Below, in pieces: positions 1-7,312 of a stretch of 64,000 bases of DNA. Position numbers and translations under genes: made by a program. The notes beneath the pieces are model-generated. The model had not been told where the DNA came from and made no database searches. It saw nothing but the letters and a program-made list of their open reading frames with translations. Within the stretch, counting starts at the first letter, position 1. Each line of letters opens with the position of its first letter. Source of the stretch: Morganella morganii H1r (lineage in GTDB: Bacteria > Pseudomonadota > Gammaproteobacteria > Enterobacterales > Enterobacteriaceae); assembly GCF_000633515.1 (NCBI RefSeq), contig NZ_AYMP01000014.1, positions 1 through 64,000 of the forward strand. Reading direction: 5' to 3'.

Positions 1-69
1 GAACCGACGACACCGGAACCAACGACACCGGAACCGACGACGACTCCGATTATTACCGGGGAGCCTTGA
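1..69 (+). CDS. C-terminal end of a Pro/Thr-rich protein (partial)
   Basis: The window opens inside a reading frame that ends with TGA at 67-69. The visible 22 residues are a repeat of Thr-Thr-Pro-Glu-Pro units followed by IITGEP. The gene lies 53 bp upstream of a PAAR gene and in line with T6SS genes, so a VgrG-like or other T6SS component with a low-complexity tail is likely. The visible part has no diagnostic domain, so the family assignment is inference only. Confidence 0.6.
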   Translation, partial: EPTTPEPTTPEPTTTPIITGEP

Positions 70-122
70 GTTACCACAGCCCCTCAGGGGGCTGTATCAG
101 ATAGTGGATATAAGGAGACAAT

Positions 123-383
123 ATGTTACCAGCAGCAAGAATGGGCGACTTAGCCTGCCATTGCGGTGTGGTGGAACTGGGTTCATGTAACGTGTTTACC
201 AACTGTATCCCGCAAACCTTCCTGGGGGCGCCGGTATGTTGTGCTATTCATGTTAAAAGTTGCATATGCACCGCATCCTGTACCGTCTTTGTCAATAATA
301 TCCCGGCGGCACGCGCCGGGGATTGTGGTGGCTGCGGGACAGTGGTATCAACGGGTTCATGTAATGTATTTATCGGCCCCTAA
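123..383 (+). CDS. PAAR-type T6SS spike-tip protein
   Basis: An 86-residue protein starting at ATG 123 behind a good AAGGAG site. It has the short hydrophobic and glycine repeats of PAAR proteins: PAARMGD at the N-terminus, NNIPAARAGD at about 58-67, and two copies of GSCNVF. PAAR proteins cap the VgrG trimer and sharpen the T6SS spike. It is unusually rich in cysteine (12 of 86 residues, at 12, 14, 22, 28, 39, 40, 47, 49, 53, 68, 71 and 80), suggesting more metal or disulfide sites than usual. There is no C-terminal toxin extension. It begins a tightly spaced run with the TagK-, TagJ- and TssE-like genes downstream. Confidence 0.85.
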   Translation: MLPAARMGDLACHCGVVELGSCNVFTNCIPQTFLGAPVCCAIHVKSCICTASCTVFVNNIPAARAGDCGGCGTVVSTGSCNVFIGP

Positions 384-385
384 TC

Positions 386-1219
386 ATGCTATTGCATTTT
401 AACTGGCCGACCCGTAAAGGGTCGGTCAAACTGACAGAGCTGAACACCATCGATAATCCGGTGGTGATTAATGCGTTTACTGCGGATGTTACATTACATG
501 CCGGTGAATCGCAGGATACCGATGTTCTGTTTTATTACACCAACACCGGTCCTGTTTTGCAGAATATCTGCCGAGAACTGGTTTGCGTAGTCAATAAACA
601 GCAGGTCGCATTTGGTTCAAAAATCCGGCTGATATACGGTTCTGCCATTCAGATTGGTCATTTTTCACTGACCTTTGTCGCGGCGGAAAATAATCAGTCA
701 GCATCAGTTATAGAAGCATTAACAGAACTGACACCGACAAAGGTTGATTTCACTAATCTTGAAATTAATGAAATATTACCGCAGGGTGCGGGATTTATTT
801 CCATAGAATATGCCGCAGAAGAGAGCAGAAAAAGCGGTGATGAATTAAAAAAACTGGAAATAGAGTATAAAAAGTTCCTGTTATGGGGGGAAATTGATTC
901 CCCGCAAACTGAAAATCATGCAGTCACTGAAGAGGCAAAATTATCTGCCGCGGATGATGACGGCAGTTTTGATTCACTCTGTGAGCAGATAAAAGATCTG
1001 AATCTGACAGAGTGTATTTTTGAAACGTCGGCATTTATGGATCGTGTCTGGCGTGAATTGTCCACAATGGAAGAAGTTGATTTAACACAGGACGAGCATG
1101 AGGTCTATGACATTCTGAGAATGCTGGCGCCGAACGGAATTATTCCGTATGCAAAAGACTCTGTTTCCTCACTTGTTTCAAAGGAACTTTATAAATTAGG
1201 CTTAGACAGCCGTTTATAA
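386..1219 (+). CDS. tagK: TagK-like T6SS accessory protein
   Basis: A 277-residue soluble protein starting 2 bp after the PAAR stop. Residues 20-115 form a beta-rich segment containing GSKIRLIYGSAIQIGHF, which resembles an FHA-like fold. A charged helical region follows, and the C-terminal third (about 195-277) has an LxMLAPNGIIPY-type segment that I associate with TagK proteins of Enterobacterales T6SS loci. The precise role of TagK is not settled. The T6SS context is strong because the gene sits between PAAR and TagJ/TssE. The family name rests on recall of the C-terminal pattern, so a generic T6SS-associated protein is the fallback. Confidence 0.55.
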   Translation: MLLHFNWPTRKGSVKLTELNTIDNPVVINAFTADVTLHAGESQDTDVLFYYTNTGPVLQNICRELVCVVNKQQVAFGSKIRLIYGSAIQIGHFSLTFVAAENNQSASVIEALTELTPTKVDFTNLEINEILPQGAGFISIEYAAEESRKSGDELKKLEIEYKKFLLWGEIDSPQTENHAVTEEAKLSAADDDGSFDSLCEQIKDLNLTECIFETSAFMDRVWRELSTMEEVDLTQDEHEVYDILRMLAPNGIIPYAKDSVSSLVSKELYKLGLDSRL

Positions 1220-1237
1220 TCACTTAAGGATTTTTAC

Positions 1238-2068
1238 ATGGCCACAACACAAAAACTCTCCGATATTCTTGCCAACTCATCGCTGGATGAATTTTTTGAT
1301 GACACTCTCAATAAGGTAAAACAGAAGCCGAACGACTTAGTTATTCGTGAGACTTTATTTAAATTGTGTTGCCTGAAAGGTTACTGGGAAAAGGCAATGG
1401 TTCAGCTGGAAACCTGGTCATTAATTGATGGTCAGGATGATGACCGTCAGCTTGAGTTGTATAAAAACCTGGTATTCAGTGAAATTCTGCGCGAAGAGAT
1501 CCTGAAAGGAAAACGTGAGCCGATGACATTACAGCAGGAATTACCTGAATGGATGAAATCGGTCTGGGAAGCCAATAAATTACTGATTGAGAATAAGCCG
1601 GATAAATCGGAGGCACTGCGCTTACAGGCATTTGAAAATGCCCCGGCAGCCGGCGGCAACGGTGAGAAAATCGGTGATTTTGCCTGGATGGCAGATAATG
1701 ACAGCCGCCTGGGACCTATCTGTGAATTTATTGTCGCCGGCGGCTACCGCTGGGTACCGTTTGCGGATATTGAAACTATCAATATTGTTAAACCGCGGGA
1801 TTTACTGGATCTGGTTTGGATTCATGCCCAGGTTAAAGTAAAAAATGATATTTTTTACGGCTATATTCCGGCCCGTTATCCTGTCCGTGATACAGACAGT
1901 GACAAAATTAAGCTGGGTTTTGAAACACAATGGGAGCAGGTATCAGAATATTTCCTGACAGGGAAAGGCGGAAAAATGGTCATTACTGACCAGGGAGAAT
2001 ATCCGTTATCTGAACTGAATAAGGTTTCCATGACAATGGCCGGTGCTGAAACTGAACATGCAGGATAA
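1238..2068 (+). CDS. tagJ: TagJ/ImpE (SciE-type) T6SS accessory protein
   Basis: A 276-residue protein. The N-terminal half (about 20-110) is helical and TPR-like with LFKLCCLKGYWEKAMVQLETW. The C-terminal half has the ImpE signature: FAWMADNDSRLGPICEFIVAGGYRWVPF, then DLLDLVWIHA and FYGYIPARYP. TagJ/ImpE proteins bind the TssB-TssC sheath in some T6SS types and are thought to modulate sheath recycling. The start ATG 1238 follows an AAGGA site. Its end overlaps the next gene tssE by 11 bp, which indicates translational coupling and a shared operon. Confidence 0.85.
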   Translation: MATTQKLSDILANSSLDEFFDDTLNKVKQKPNDLVIRETLFKLCCLKGYWEKAMVQLETWSLIDGQDDDRQLELYKNLVFSEILREEILKGKREPMTLQQELPEWMKSVWEANKLLIENKPDKSEALRLQAFENAPAAGGNGEKIGDFAWMADNDSRLGPICEFIVAGGYRWVPFADIETINIVKPRDLLDLVWIHAQVKVKNDIFYGYIPARYPVRDTDSDKIKLGFETQWEQVSEYFLTGKGGKMVITDQGEYPLSELNKVSMTMAGAETEHAG

Positions 2069-2552
2069 TAAAAAGCAATATATGCCTGCATTGCTTGACC
2101 GGCTGATTGATGATCATCCGAAAGAGCGGCGTGAGCCTGCCGATAAATTCTATTTCGATTCACGCAAAATGCGTGAGGTGATATTGCGTGATCTCCTGAC
2201 GATTTTCAGTACTGAAAATACAGAAGGTGAATTACAGCGTTACAGCAAATCACCGGTTGTCGACTCAGTCATTAATTATGGTATTGCGCCGTTAACCGGC
2301 GTCTATGCCAGACAGCTGAGCTGGGAACAGGTTGAGGAGAAGTTGCGCCGGGCTATTCTGCGTTTTGAAAGCCGGGTTATTCCTGACTCTCTGATTATTA
2401 CGCCGCTGGCGGGAAAAGATCAGTATGCGCAGTATGGTATTATTGTTTTTGAAATAAGAACACTGGTTTACTGGGATCCTTATCCGCTGGATCTGCGTAT
2501 CAAAGGTTCTTATGATATGGAAACTCAGCAGGTTAGTCTGAATTACCGCTGA
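2058..2552 (+). CDS. tssE: T6SS baseplate subunit TssE
   Basis: A 164-residue gp25-like baseplate wedge protein. It shows the conserved arrangement PALLDRLIDD near the start, an SVINYGIAPLTG turn at about 77-88, and the gp25 core with LRRAILRFESRVIPDSLII, where the ERFEPR-type motif appears as LRFESR. TssE joins TssF/TssG and TssK in the baseplate, initiating sheath assembly. I chose ATG 2058; an in-frame GTG at 2043 would add five residues. It overlaps tagJ by 11 bp and is followed by a hairpin terminator, so it ends this T6SS operon. Confidence 0.85.
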   Translation: MQDNKKQYMPALLDRLIDDHPKERREPADKFYFDSRKMREVILRDLLTIFSTENTEGELQRYSKSPVVDSVINYGIAPLTGVYARQLSWEQVEEKLRRAILRFESRVIPDSLIITPLAGKDQYAQYGIIVFEIRTLVYWDPYPLDLRIKGSYDMETQQVSLNYR

Positions 2553-2558
2553 AATAAG

Positions 2559-2587
2559 AAGGAAGCATCAGCTTCCTTTTTATTTTT
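2559..2587 (+). terminator. Rho-independent terminator after tssE
   Basis: Inverted arms AAGGAAGC and GCTTCCTT around the loop ATCA, followed by a T-rich run. It closes the T6SS operon. The A-rich left flank means it may also work for the convergent methyltransferase gene. Confidence 0.8.
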
Positions 2588-2596
2588 CAATGCAGA

Positions 2597-3427
2597 TCAG
2601 AGGCTTAAAAAATCCATACCAAACTGTGATGTCTCACGTTTTACAATATAACCGTTTGGTGTCATTACCAGTTTTCCGCCTTCATTGTTTTTATGCTGAG
2701 CAACAAAGAAATTCTCTATCTGAAGCAACTCATACCCCATTTCATCCTGTAATAAAGAAAAAAGGTGTTTATTTTTCTCTATGGTGGATTTCATATAGTC
2801 GCCCCATGTGGTGAAAATAATGTAAGGGTAACCGGATGCCTGTATCCATTTTCTGCCGCCTTTCAGAACCTCCAGTTCCAGGCCCTGGGCATCGATTTTA
2901 ATCAGGCTGGCATGTGGCATATTCAGTGTATCCAGTGTATTGATTGTCCTTTTTTCTGTGGGAAATTCTGAGCCGCAGCGTTGCTCCAGGAAGATGGTTT
3001 TATCCAGGGAGACGGCACCGAGGTTATTGTCGGTACACGGATCCGGTACCGGGACATCGATTTCACCATCATAATCGCCAAGGGCGGAGTTAAAGGTATA
3101 ACAGTTTTTCAGTTTATTCAGATAGATATTACCACAGAGCTGATTATAGACCTGACGCTGAGGCTCAAAGGAATAAACAATACCATTACGGTGCTGAAAA
3201 TAATGGCCCACCGGGATTGTCCAGGAGCCGAGGTTGGCACCAATATCATAAATAACCGGTGCCGCCGAAAATTCCAGCAGGCGCTGACTGATATTGATTG
3301 AGGTTGCATTCCAGAGTTCTCCGCCGCGTAATATACCACTGATGTAATCGGGGCCGGAAGTCAGCAGGAACCGGTGGTCACCGCGGGTTGTACAGATTTC
3401 AAATTCAGATAATTTTTTATTTTCCAT
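2597..3427 (-). CDS. FkbM-family SAM-dependent methyltransferase
   Basis: A 276-residue class I methyltransferase. The SAM-binding motif I is VIYDIGANLGSWTIP (about 58-72), the acidic end of strand 2 is in YSFEPQ (about 85-90), and the FkbM hallmark KIDAQGLELEVLKGG lies at about 178-192. FkbM enzymes O-methylate sugars or polyketide-like substrates; the substrate here cannot be read from sequence. It converges on the T6SS operon and is probably an accessory cargo gene, possibly modifying a surface glycan. There is no evidence that it is a T6SS effector. Confidence 0.8.
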   Translation of the reverse strand: MENKKLSEFEICTTRGDHRFLLTSGPDYISGILRGGELWNATSINISQRLLEFSAAPVIYDIGANLGSWTIPVGHYFQHRNGIVYSFEPQRQVYNQLCGNIYLNKLKNCYTFNSALGDYDGEIDVPVPDPCTDNNLGAVSLDKTIFLEQRCGSEFPTEKRTINTLDTLNMPHASLIKIDAQGLELEVLKGGRKWIQASGYPYIIFTTWGDYMKSTIEKNKHLFSLLQDEMGYELLQIENFFVAQHKNNEGGKLVMTPNGYIVKRETSQFGMDFLSL

Positions 3428-3979
3428 AATGTTATCGCCCGGATATTCAGAGGGTAATGAGATTTCTGTTCAGAAATTTATTATTCAGAATGCTATCACT
3501 ATATCAGAGAGAATAAAAATGGCTTACAGACGGCAGACGGATTATAAGATAAGTCCTGATAATGTTACTTTTTAAAAATAGACATTGTCTTTTGTTTGTA
3601 GTGTTATATTCCGGCGGTATGATTTAGGAGAGTAAATTTTTATTTTTAATACATCTGCATGTTATTTTTTATTGTTGGTGAAAATATAATTTTCATGCGT
3701 GAGAGTGTCAGGTTTTATATTTAAGAATAATCGGAATGTTCAAAGAGTAAAACATTATTCAATTCACGTTATATTGTCGGTAATATTAATGCCATTGTTA
3801 TTGCAGACCGTTATTGTGAACCATCGTCAGATATCCGGTATTTATCTCATTTTATGTTCATTTTTCATTTCCGGATAATGATGCAGGGTAATTTCTGAGT
3901 CAGGGATTAAGCAGAATTTATTGTTCTGAAATAGGTTCGGTGAGCACCTGCTTCATTTTATATACAGGAGTTATGTAAT
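3428..3979. other. AT-rich intergenic region without a gene
   Basis: About 550 bp between two divergent genes, clearly more AT-rich than its surroundings. It must hold the promoters of the methyltransferase and of the Bap-like gene. I see no convincing small gene, RNA or repeat. Such AT-rich upstream regions of surface proteins are often H-NS-silenced; that is inference. Confidence 0.5.
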
Positions 3980-5386
3980 ATGCCTATCGTTATCGGTGTT
4001 GTTGATAAAGCAACGCGCGTGACAAAAAAAGCAGTAACCTCAGTCAAAGACGGGGTTAATGTGCTGAAAGCCGTTCCGGGAGTGGATTATGTGCTGGTCG
4101 ATAAACAAACCGGAACAGCACCGCAGAAAGCGATCATGATCCGCGACGGTAATAACCTGAAATTATTTCTGATGGGTGAAGAAGATCCGTCGGTGGTCAT
4201 TGAGGATTATTATCTGGTTCCCGGCCAGATTATCGGCGAAGCCGCGGATAAACAGGTGCATGACTACACGCCGCAATCTGCGGTGGAGCATGACAATATC
4301 GGCAGTATGGCCGATAAACAGGCGGCGGTTCAGCAGCCGGGAGAAAAACTGCTGGCGCCGATTACCTGGGAATCTTCCGGTTTGAGCTGGGAAGTGCTGA
4401 CCTTTCTGGGGCTGGCAGTCGCCGGAGGAACTGCTGCGGTAATCGCCAAAAATAATAATTCAGATGATGATCATAAAAATAATGATTCATCCGCTGATAA
4501 CAAAGATAACGGCAATACCAATGCCGGTGAGAAAGATAACGGAAATACCGGTACTGATGATACCGGCAACGGCAATGCCGGTACGGATGATAAAGGCAAC
4601 AGTAACGCCGGAACAGAAAACAGCGCTGGCGGTAACACGGGTACAGACAATAAAGGTAACAGCAATACCGGAACAGAAAACACCGGAACAGAGACCGGCG
4701 GTAACAGTCACACCGGTTCGGATGAGCAGGGTAACAATAATACCGGCACAGATGATAACGGTAATACTGTGGCGGATGATCAGGAGAGTACAGATGTGCC
4801 GGCTGATATTACCGCGATTGCCGCCATTGATGATGTTGCGGATTCTGCCGGGGCTGATCCTGAAAACCTGTCAGCAATGACACCGGTGTTGACCGGCCAT
4901 CTGAACAGTGCCCCGGCGGAAGGCCAGGTGGTGGTAATCTCCCGTGATGGTCATGTGGCGGGGTATGCCACGGTGGAGAGTGACGGTAAATGGACATTCA
5001 ATGATACCACCGTCGATTTTGAGCAGGGACAGACTTACCATTACACCGCGCGTGTTGAAGGTAATGGTGTGAGCGGCGCGGAATCTGATCCGTTCAGCAT
5101 TCACTATGACACCACCGGTCAGCACGATGGAACAGATATGTCTGCGTTGCCGGGGTCTGAAGATGCAGCTGCACTGGCTGCCACCGGGCTGCTCTCCGGT
5201 CATGACGGCTCCGTGAACCTGGACAAACTGCTGAGTCAGTTACCGGAACAGGATATCCCGGCGGAAAGCCACAATGCGGCGGTCAGCACAGCAGATTATC
5301 TGCAGCCGTCTGCGGAATTTACCGCGCATGAGATGGTGCACCCGGAACTGGTGTCACTGACCGAAACGCAGACCACACTGTTCTGA
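3980..5386 (+). CDS. Short Bap/BapA-like repeat protein
   Basis: A 468-residue protein. Residues 1-100 resemble the prefix domain of BapA biofilm proteins (MPIVIGVVDKATRVTKK, then DGNNLKLFLMGEEDPSVVIEDYY). A hydrophobic helix follows at about 136-157 (WEVLTFLGLAVAGGTAAVIA). A low-complexity stretch rich in Asn, Gly, Thr and Asp occupies about 160-270, built of GN-N-GTD-KGN units. One Ig-like domain lies at about 298-378 (VLTGHLNSAPAEG ... ESDGKWTF). BapA proteins usually exceed 2000 residues and carry many Ig repeats and a type I secretion tail; both are missing or minimal here. No type I secretion genes are adjacent. Confidence 0.65.
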   Translation: MPIVIGVVDKATRVTKKAVTSVKDGVNVLKAVPGVDYVLVDKQTGTAPQKAIMIRDGNNLKLFLMGEEDPSVVIEDYYLVPGQIIGEAADKQVHDYTPQSAVEHDNIGSMADKQAAVQQPGEKLLAPITWESSGLSWEVLTFLGLAVAGGTAAVIAKNNNSDDDHKNNDSSADNKDNGNTNAGEKDNGNTGTDDTGNGNAGTDDKGNSNAGTENSAGGNTGTDNKGNSNTGTENTGTETGGNSHTGSDEQGNNNTGTDDNGNTVADDQESTDVPADITAIAAIDDVADSAGADPENLSAMTPVLTGHLNSAPAEGQVVVISRDGHVAGYATVESDGKWTFNDTTVDFEQGQTYHYTARVEGNGVSGAESDPFSIHYDTTGQHDGTDMSALPGSEDAAALAATGLLSGHDGSVNLDKLLSQLPEQDIPAESHNAAVSTADYLQPSAEFTAHEMVHPELVSLTETQTTLF

Positions 5387-5404
5387 TCTGCTGAACTATC
5401 TGCC

Positions 5405-5443
5405 AAACGGGCTGCCTGTCATCATGACCGGCGGCCCGTTTTG
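5405..5443 (+). terminator. Rho-independent terminator after the Bap-like gene
   Basis: Arms AACGGGCTGCC and GGCGGCCCGTT (one mismatch) with a T-run on the + strand, 20 bp after the Bap-like stop codon. Confidence 0.75.
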
Positions 5444-5512
5444 TTATACGGAGCCGGAAACGCCCGGTGATACGCCGCTATCAATGTGATAACCGGAATT
5501 ATTAAATTGAGA

Positions 5513-5528
5513 AGGCAATCGATTGTCA
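5513..5528. promoter_or_regulatory. Candidate PurR operator upstream of uacT
   Basis: AGGCAATCGATTGTCA matches most of the PurR consensus core GCAAnCGnTT and is a near palindrome. A second core, CAATCGTTT, lies at 5681-5689. PurR controls purine genes in Enterobacterales, which fits a urate transporter, but this site is about 280 bp from the start codon and no binding is shown. Confidence 0.3.
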
Positions 5529-5736
5529 CGGCGTATGGCCTGAAAAATGACATCTTACAAGTGTCATAAAAATGCGGCAGGTATCTCGTTTTCAGCGGGA
5601 AAATACCTGAAAAAACCGGAAACCGGTCACGAAACACAGCATTTATGCTGACAGAAAATCGCGCTGGTCTGAATTTTGCTCAATCGTTTAAATGATGAAC
5701 CGATACCCGGGCCGGGTTCGTCATCATAGTGAGACA

Positions 5737-5792
5737 CCCTGACGCCAGGGGTCATTTTCCGAGATCTTCGAATCGAAGCCGGGGAGCCCCGG
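5737..5792 (+). promoter_or_regulatory. Structured uacT leader with three consecutive hairpins
   Basis: Directly before the uacT ribosome site there are three compact stems: CCCTG/CAGGG (5737-5750), CTTCG/CGAAG (5766-5778) and CCGGGG/CCCCGG (5779-5792). The last stops a few bases before the AAGGGAG ribosome site. This could be an mRNA-stabilising or regulatory leader. I do not recognise a known riboswitch class in it. Confidence 0.4.
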
Positions 5793-5811
5793 TTGTAAGG
5801 GAGTCTGTTTC

Positions 5812-7173
5812 ATGAGCAATCATAGTGTGGATCAAGCACAGGAACCGGTTAAGCCCGTTATTGACGAAGTTGAAGAAATATTGCCCGCGGGAAAACTGAT
5901 GATGCTGGGATTACAGCATGTGCTGGTGATGTATGCCGGAGCGGTGGCGGTTCCGCTGGTTATCGGTGACCGGCTGGGGCTGAGCAAGGAAGTGGTGACA
6001 CTGCTTATCAGTTCGGATCTGTTTTGCTGTGGTATCGTGACACTGTTGCAGTGTATCGGTATCGGAAAATTTGCCGGTATCCGTCTGCCGGTGATTATGT
6101 CTGTGACGTTCGCGGCAGTGACACCGATGCTGGCCATCGGTGCCAACCCGGATATCGGCCTGATGGGGATTTTCGGCGCCACCATTGCGGCGGGGGTGCT
6201 GACAACGCTGATAGTCCCGCTGATGGGAAAACTGATGCCGCTTTTCCCCAATATGGTTACCGGTATTGTGATCACCTCTATCGGACTGAGTATTATGCAG
6301 GTGGGGATCGACTGGGCCGCCGGCGGTAAAGGTAACCCGGAATATGGTCACCCGCTCTACCTCGGTATTTCATTTGCGGTTCTGCTGTCTATCCTGTTTA
6401 TCACCAAATTCTGTAAGGGTTTTCTCTGTAATATCTCGGTATTACTGGGGATTATCTTTGGCTTTGTACTATCGCTGATGTGCAATGAGGTCAGTTTTGA
6501 CGGTTATGCGGATGCCCCCTGGTTTAAACTGGTTACCCCGATGGCGCTGGGTACACCAACGTTTGAGCCGATCTCCATTATCACCCTCAGCGTGGTGCTG
6601 CTGATTGTCTTTATTGAATCGATGGGGATGTTTCTGGCGCTCGGGGAAATCGTCGGCCGCCCGGTCGGAAAAGATGACATTGTACGCGGGCTGCGGGTAG
6701 ACGGGATCGGGACAGTTATCGGCGGTCTGTTCAACAGTTTCCCGCATACCTCATTTTCCCAGAACGTCGGGCTGGTGGGGGTGACAAAAGTTCACAGCCG
6801 CTGGGTGTGTGTGGTCTCCGGATTTATCCTGATTATCTTTGGTCTGCTGCCGAAAATGGCGGTGGTGATCGCCTCTATTCCGCAGTTTGTGCTCGGCGGG
6901 GCGGGGCTGGTGATGTTCGGCATGGTGCTGGCGACAGGGATCCGCATTCTGTCCCGTGTTGATTACAGCGGTAATAATTACAACCTCTATATTGTGGCGA
7001 TAAGCCTGGGCATCGGGCTGACGCCGACACTCTCCGGTAATTTCTTTGCCAAACTGCCGATGTTCTTACAGCCGCTGCTGCACAGCGGGATCCTGCTGGC
7101 AACGGTCAGCGCGGTGATCCTCAACCTGTTCTTTAACGGTTATCATCCTAAAAAGGAAAGTCCGGCAACGTGA
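5812..7173 (+). CDS. uacT: Urate:proton symporter UacT (NCS2 family)
   Basis: A 453-residue integral membrane permease of the nucleobase-ascorbate (NCS2) family. It follows E. coli UacT/YgfU closely: ILPAGKLMMLGLQHVLVMYAGAVAVPLVIGDRLGLSKE near the N-terminus, the QHVLVMYAG segment in TM1, and the NCS2 signature SFSQNVGLVGVTKV at about 320-333. The central EIVGRPVGKDDIVRGLRVDG loop is typical. UacT takes up uric acid with protons across the inner membrane. The partner oxidoreductase uacF lies 7.5 kb downstream rather than adjacent, although in E. coli the two genes are neighbours. A strong terminator follows. Confidence 0.92.
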   Translation: MSNHSVDQAQEPVKPVIDEVEEILPAGKLMMLGLQHVLVMYAGAVAVPLVIGDRLGLSKEVVTLLISSDLFCCGIVTLLQCIGIGKFAGIRLPVIMSVTFAAVTPMLAIGANPDIGLMGIFGATIAAGVLTTLIVPLMGKLMPLFPNMVTGIVITSIGLSIMQVGIDWAAGGKGNPEYGHPLYLGISFAVLLSILFITKFCKGFLCNISVLLGIIFGFVLSLMCNEVSFDGYADAPWFKLVTPMALGTPTFEPISIITLSVVLLIVFIESMGMFLALGEIVGRPVGKDDIVRGLRVDGIGTVIGGLFNSFPHTSFSQNVGLVGVTKVHSRWVCVVSGFILIIFGLLPKMAVVIASIPQFVLGGAGLVMFGMVLATGIRILSRVDYSGNNYNLYIVAISLGIGLTPTLSGNFFAKLPMFLQPLLHSGILLATVSAVILNLFFNGYHPKKESPAT

Positions 7174-7208
7174 TGTGAATCACTAAGCATTACCCGGGGG
7201 CTGATTGA

Positions 7209-7239
7209 CACCGATGCAGAAAAGCATCGGTGTTTTTTT
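7209..7239 (+). terminator. Rho-independent terminator after uacT
   Basis: Perfect 9-bp arms CACCGATGC and GCATCGGTG with a six-base loop, followed by seven T. Confidence 0.92.
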
Positions 7240-7312
7240 ATGGACGGGCGTATACTGAATTATCAGTAAGCACAATTATTGGCAACCTAAATCATATCAG
7301 TAAGGCCGTACT

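Noticed and set aside
4464-4880. Alternate-frame proteins across the Bap-like repeat region
   Set aside because: Low-complexity repeats keep several frames open by chance; they lack starts with ribosome sites.
5701-5800. Manganese (yybP-ykoY) riboswitch before uacT
   Set aside because: Some GC-rich pieces look similar, but the conserved loop arrangement is not present and the gene is a urate transporter.
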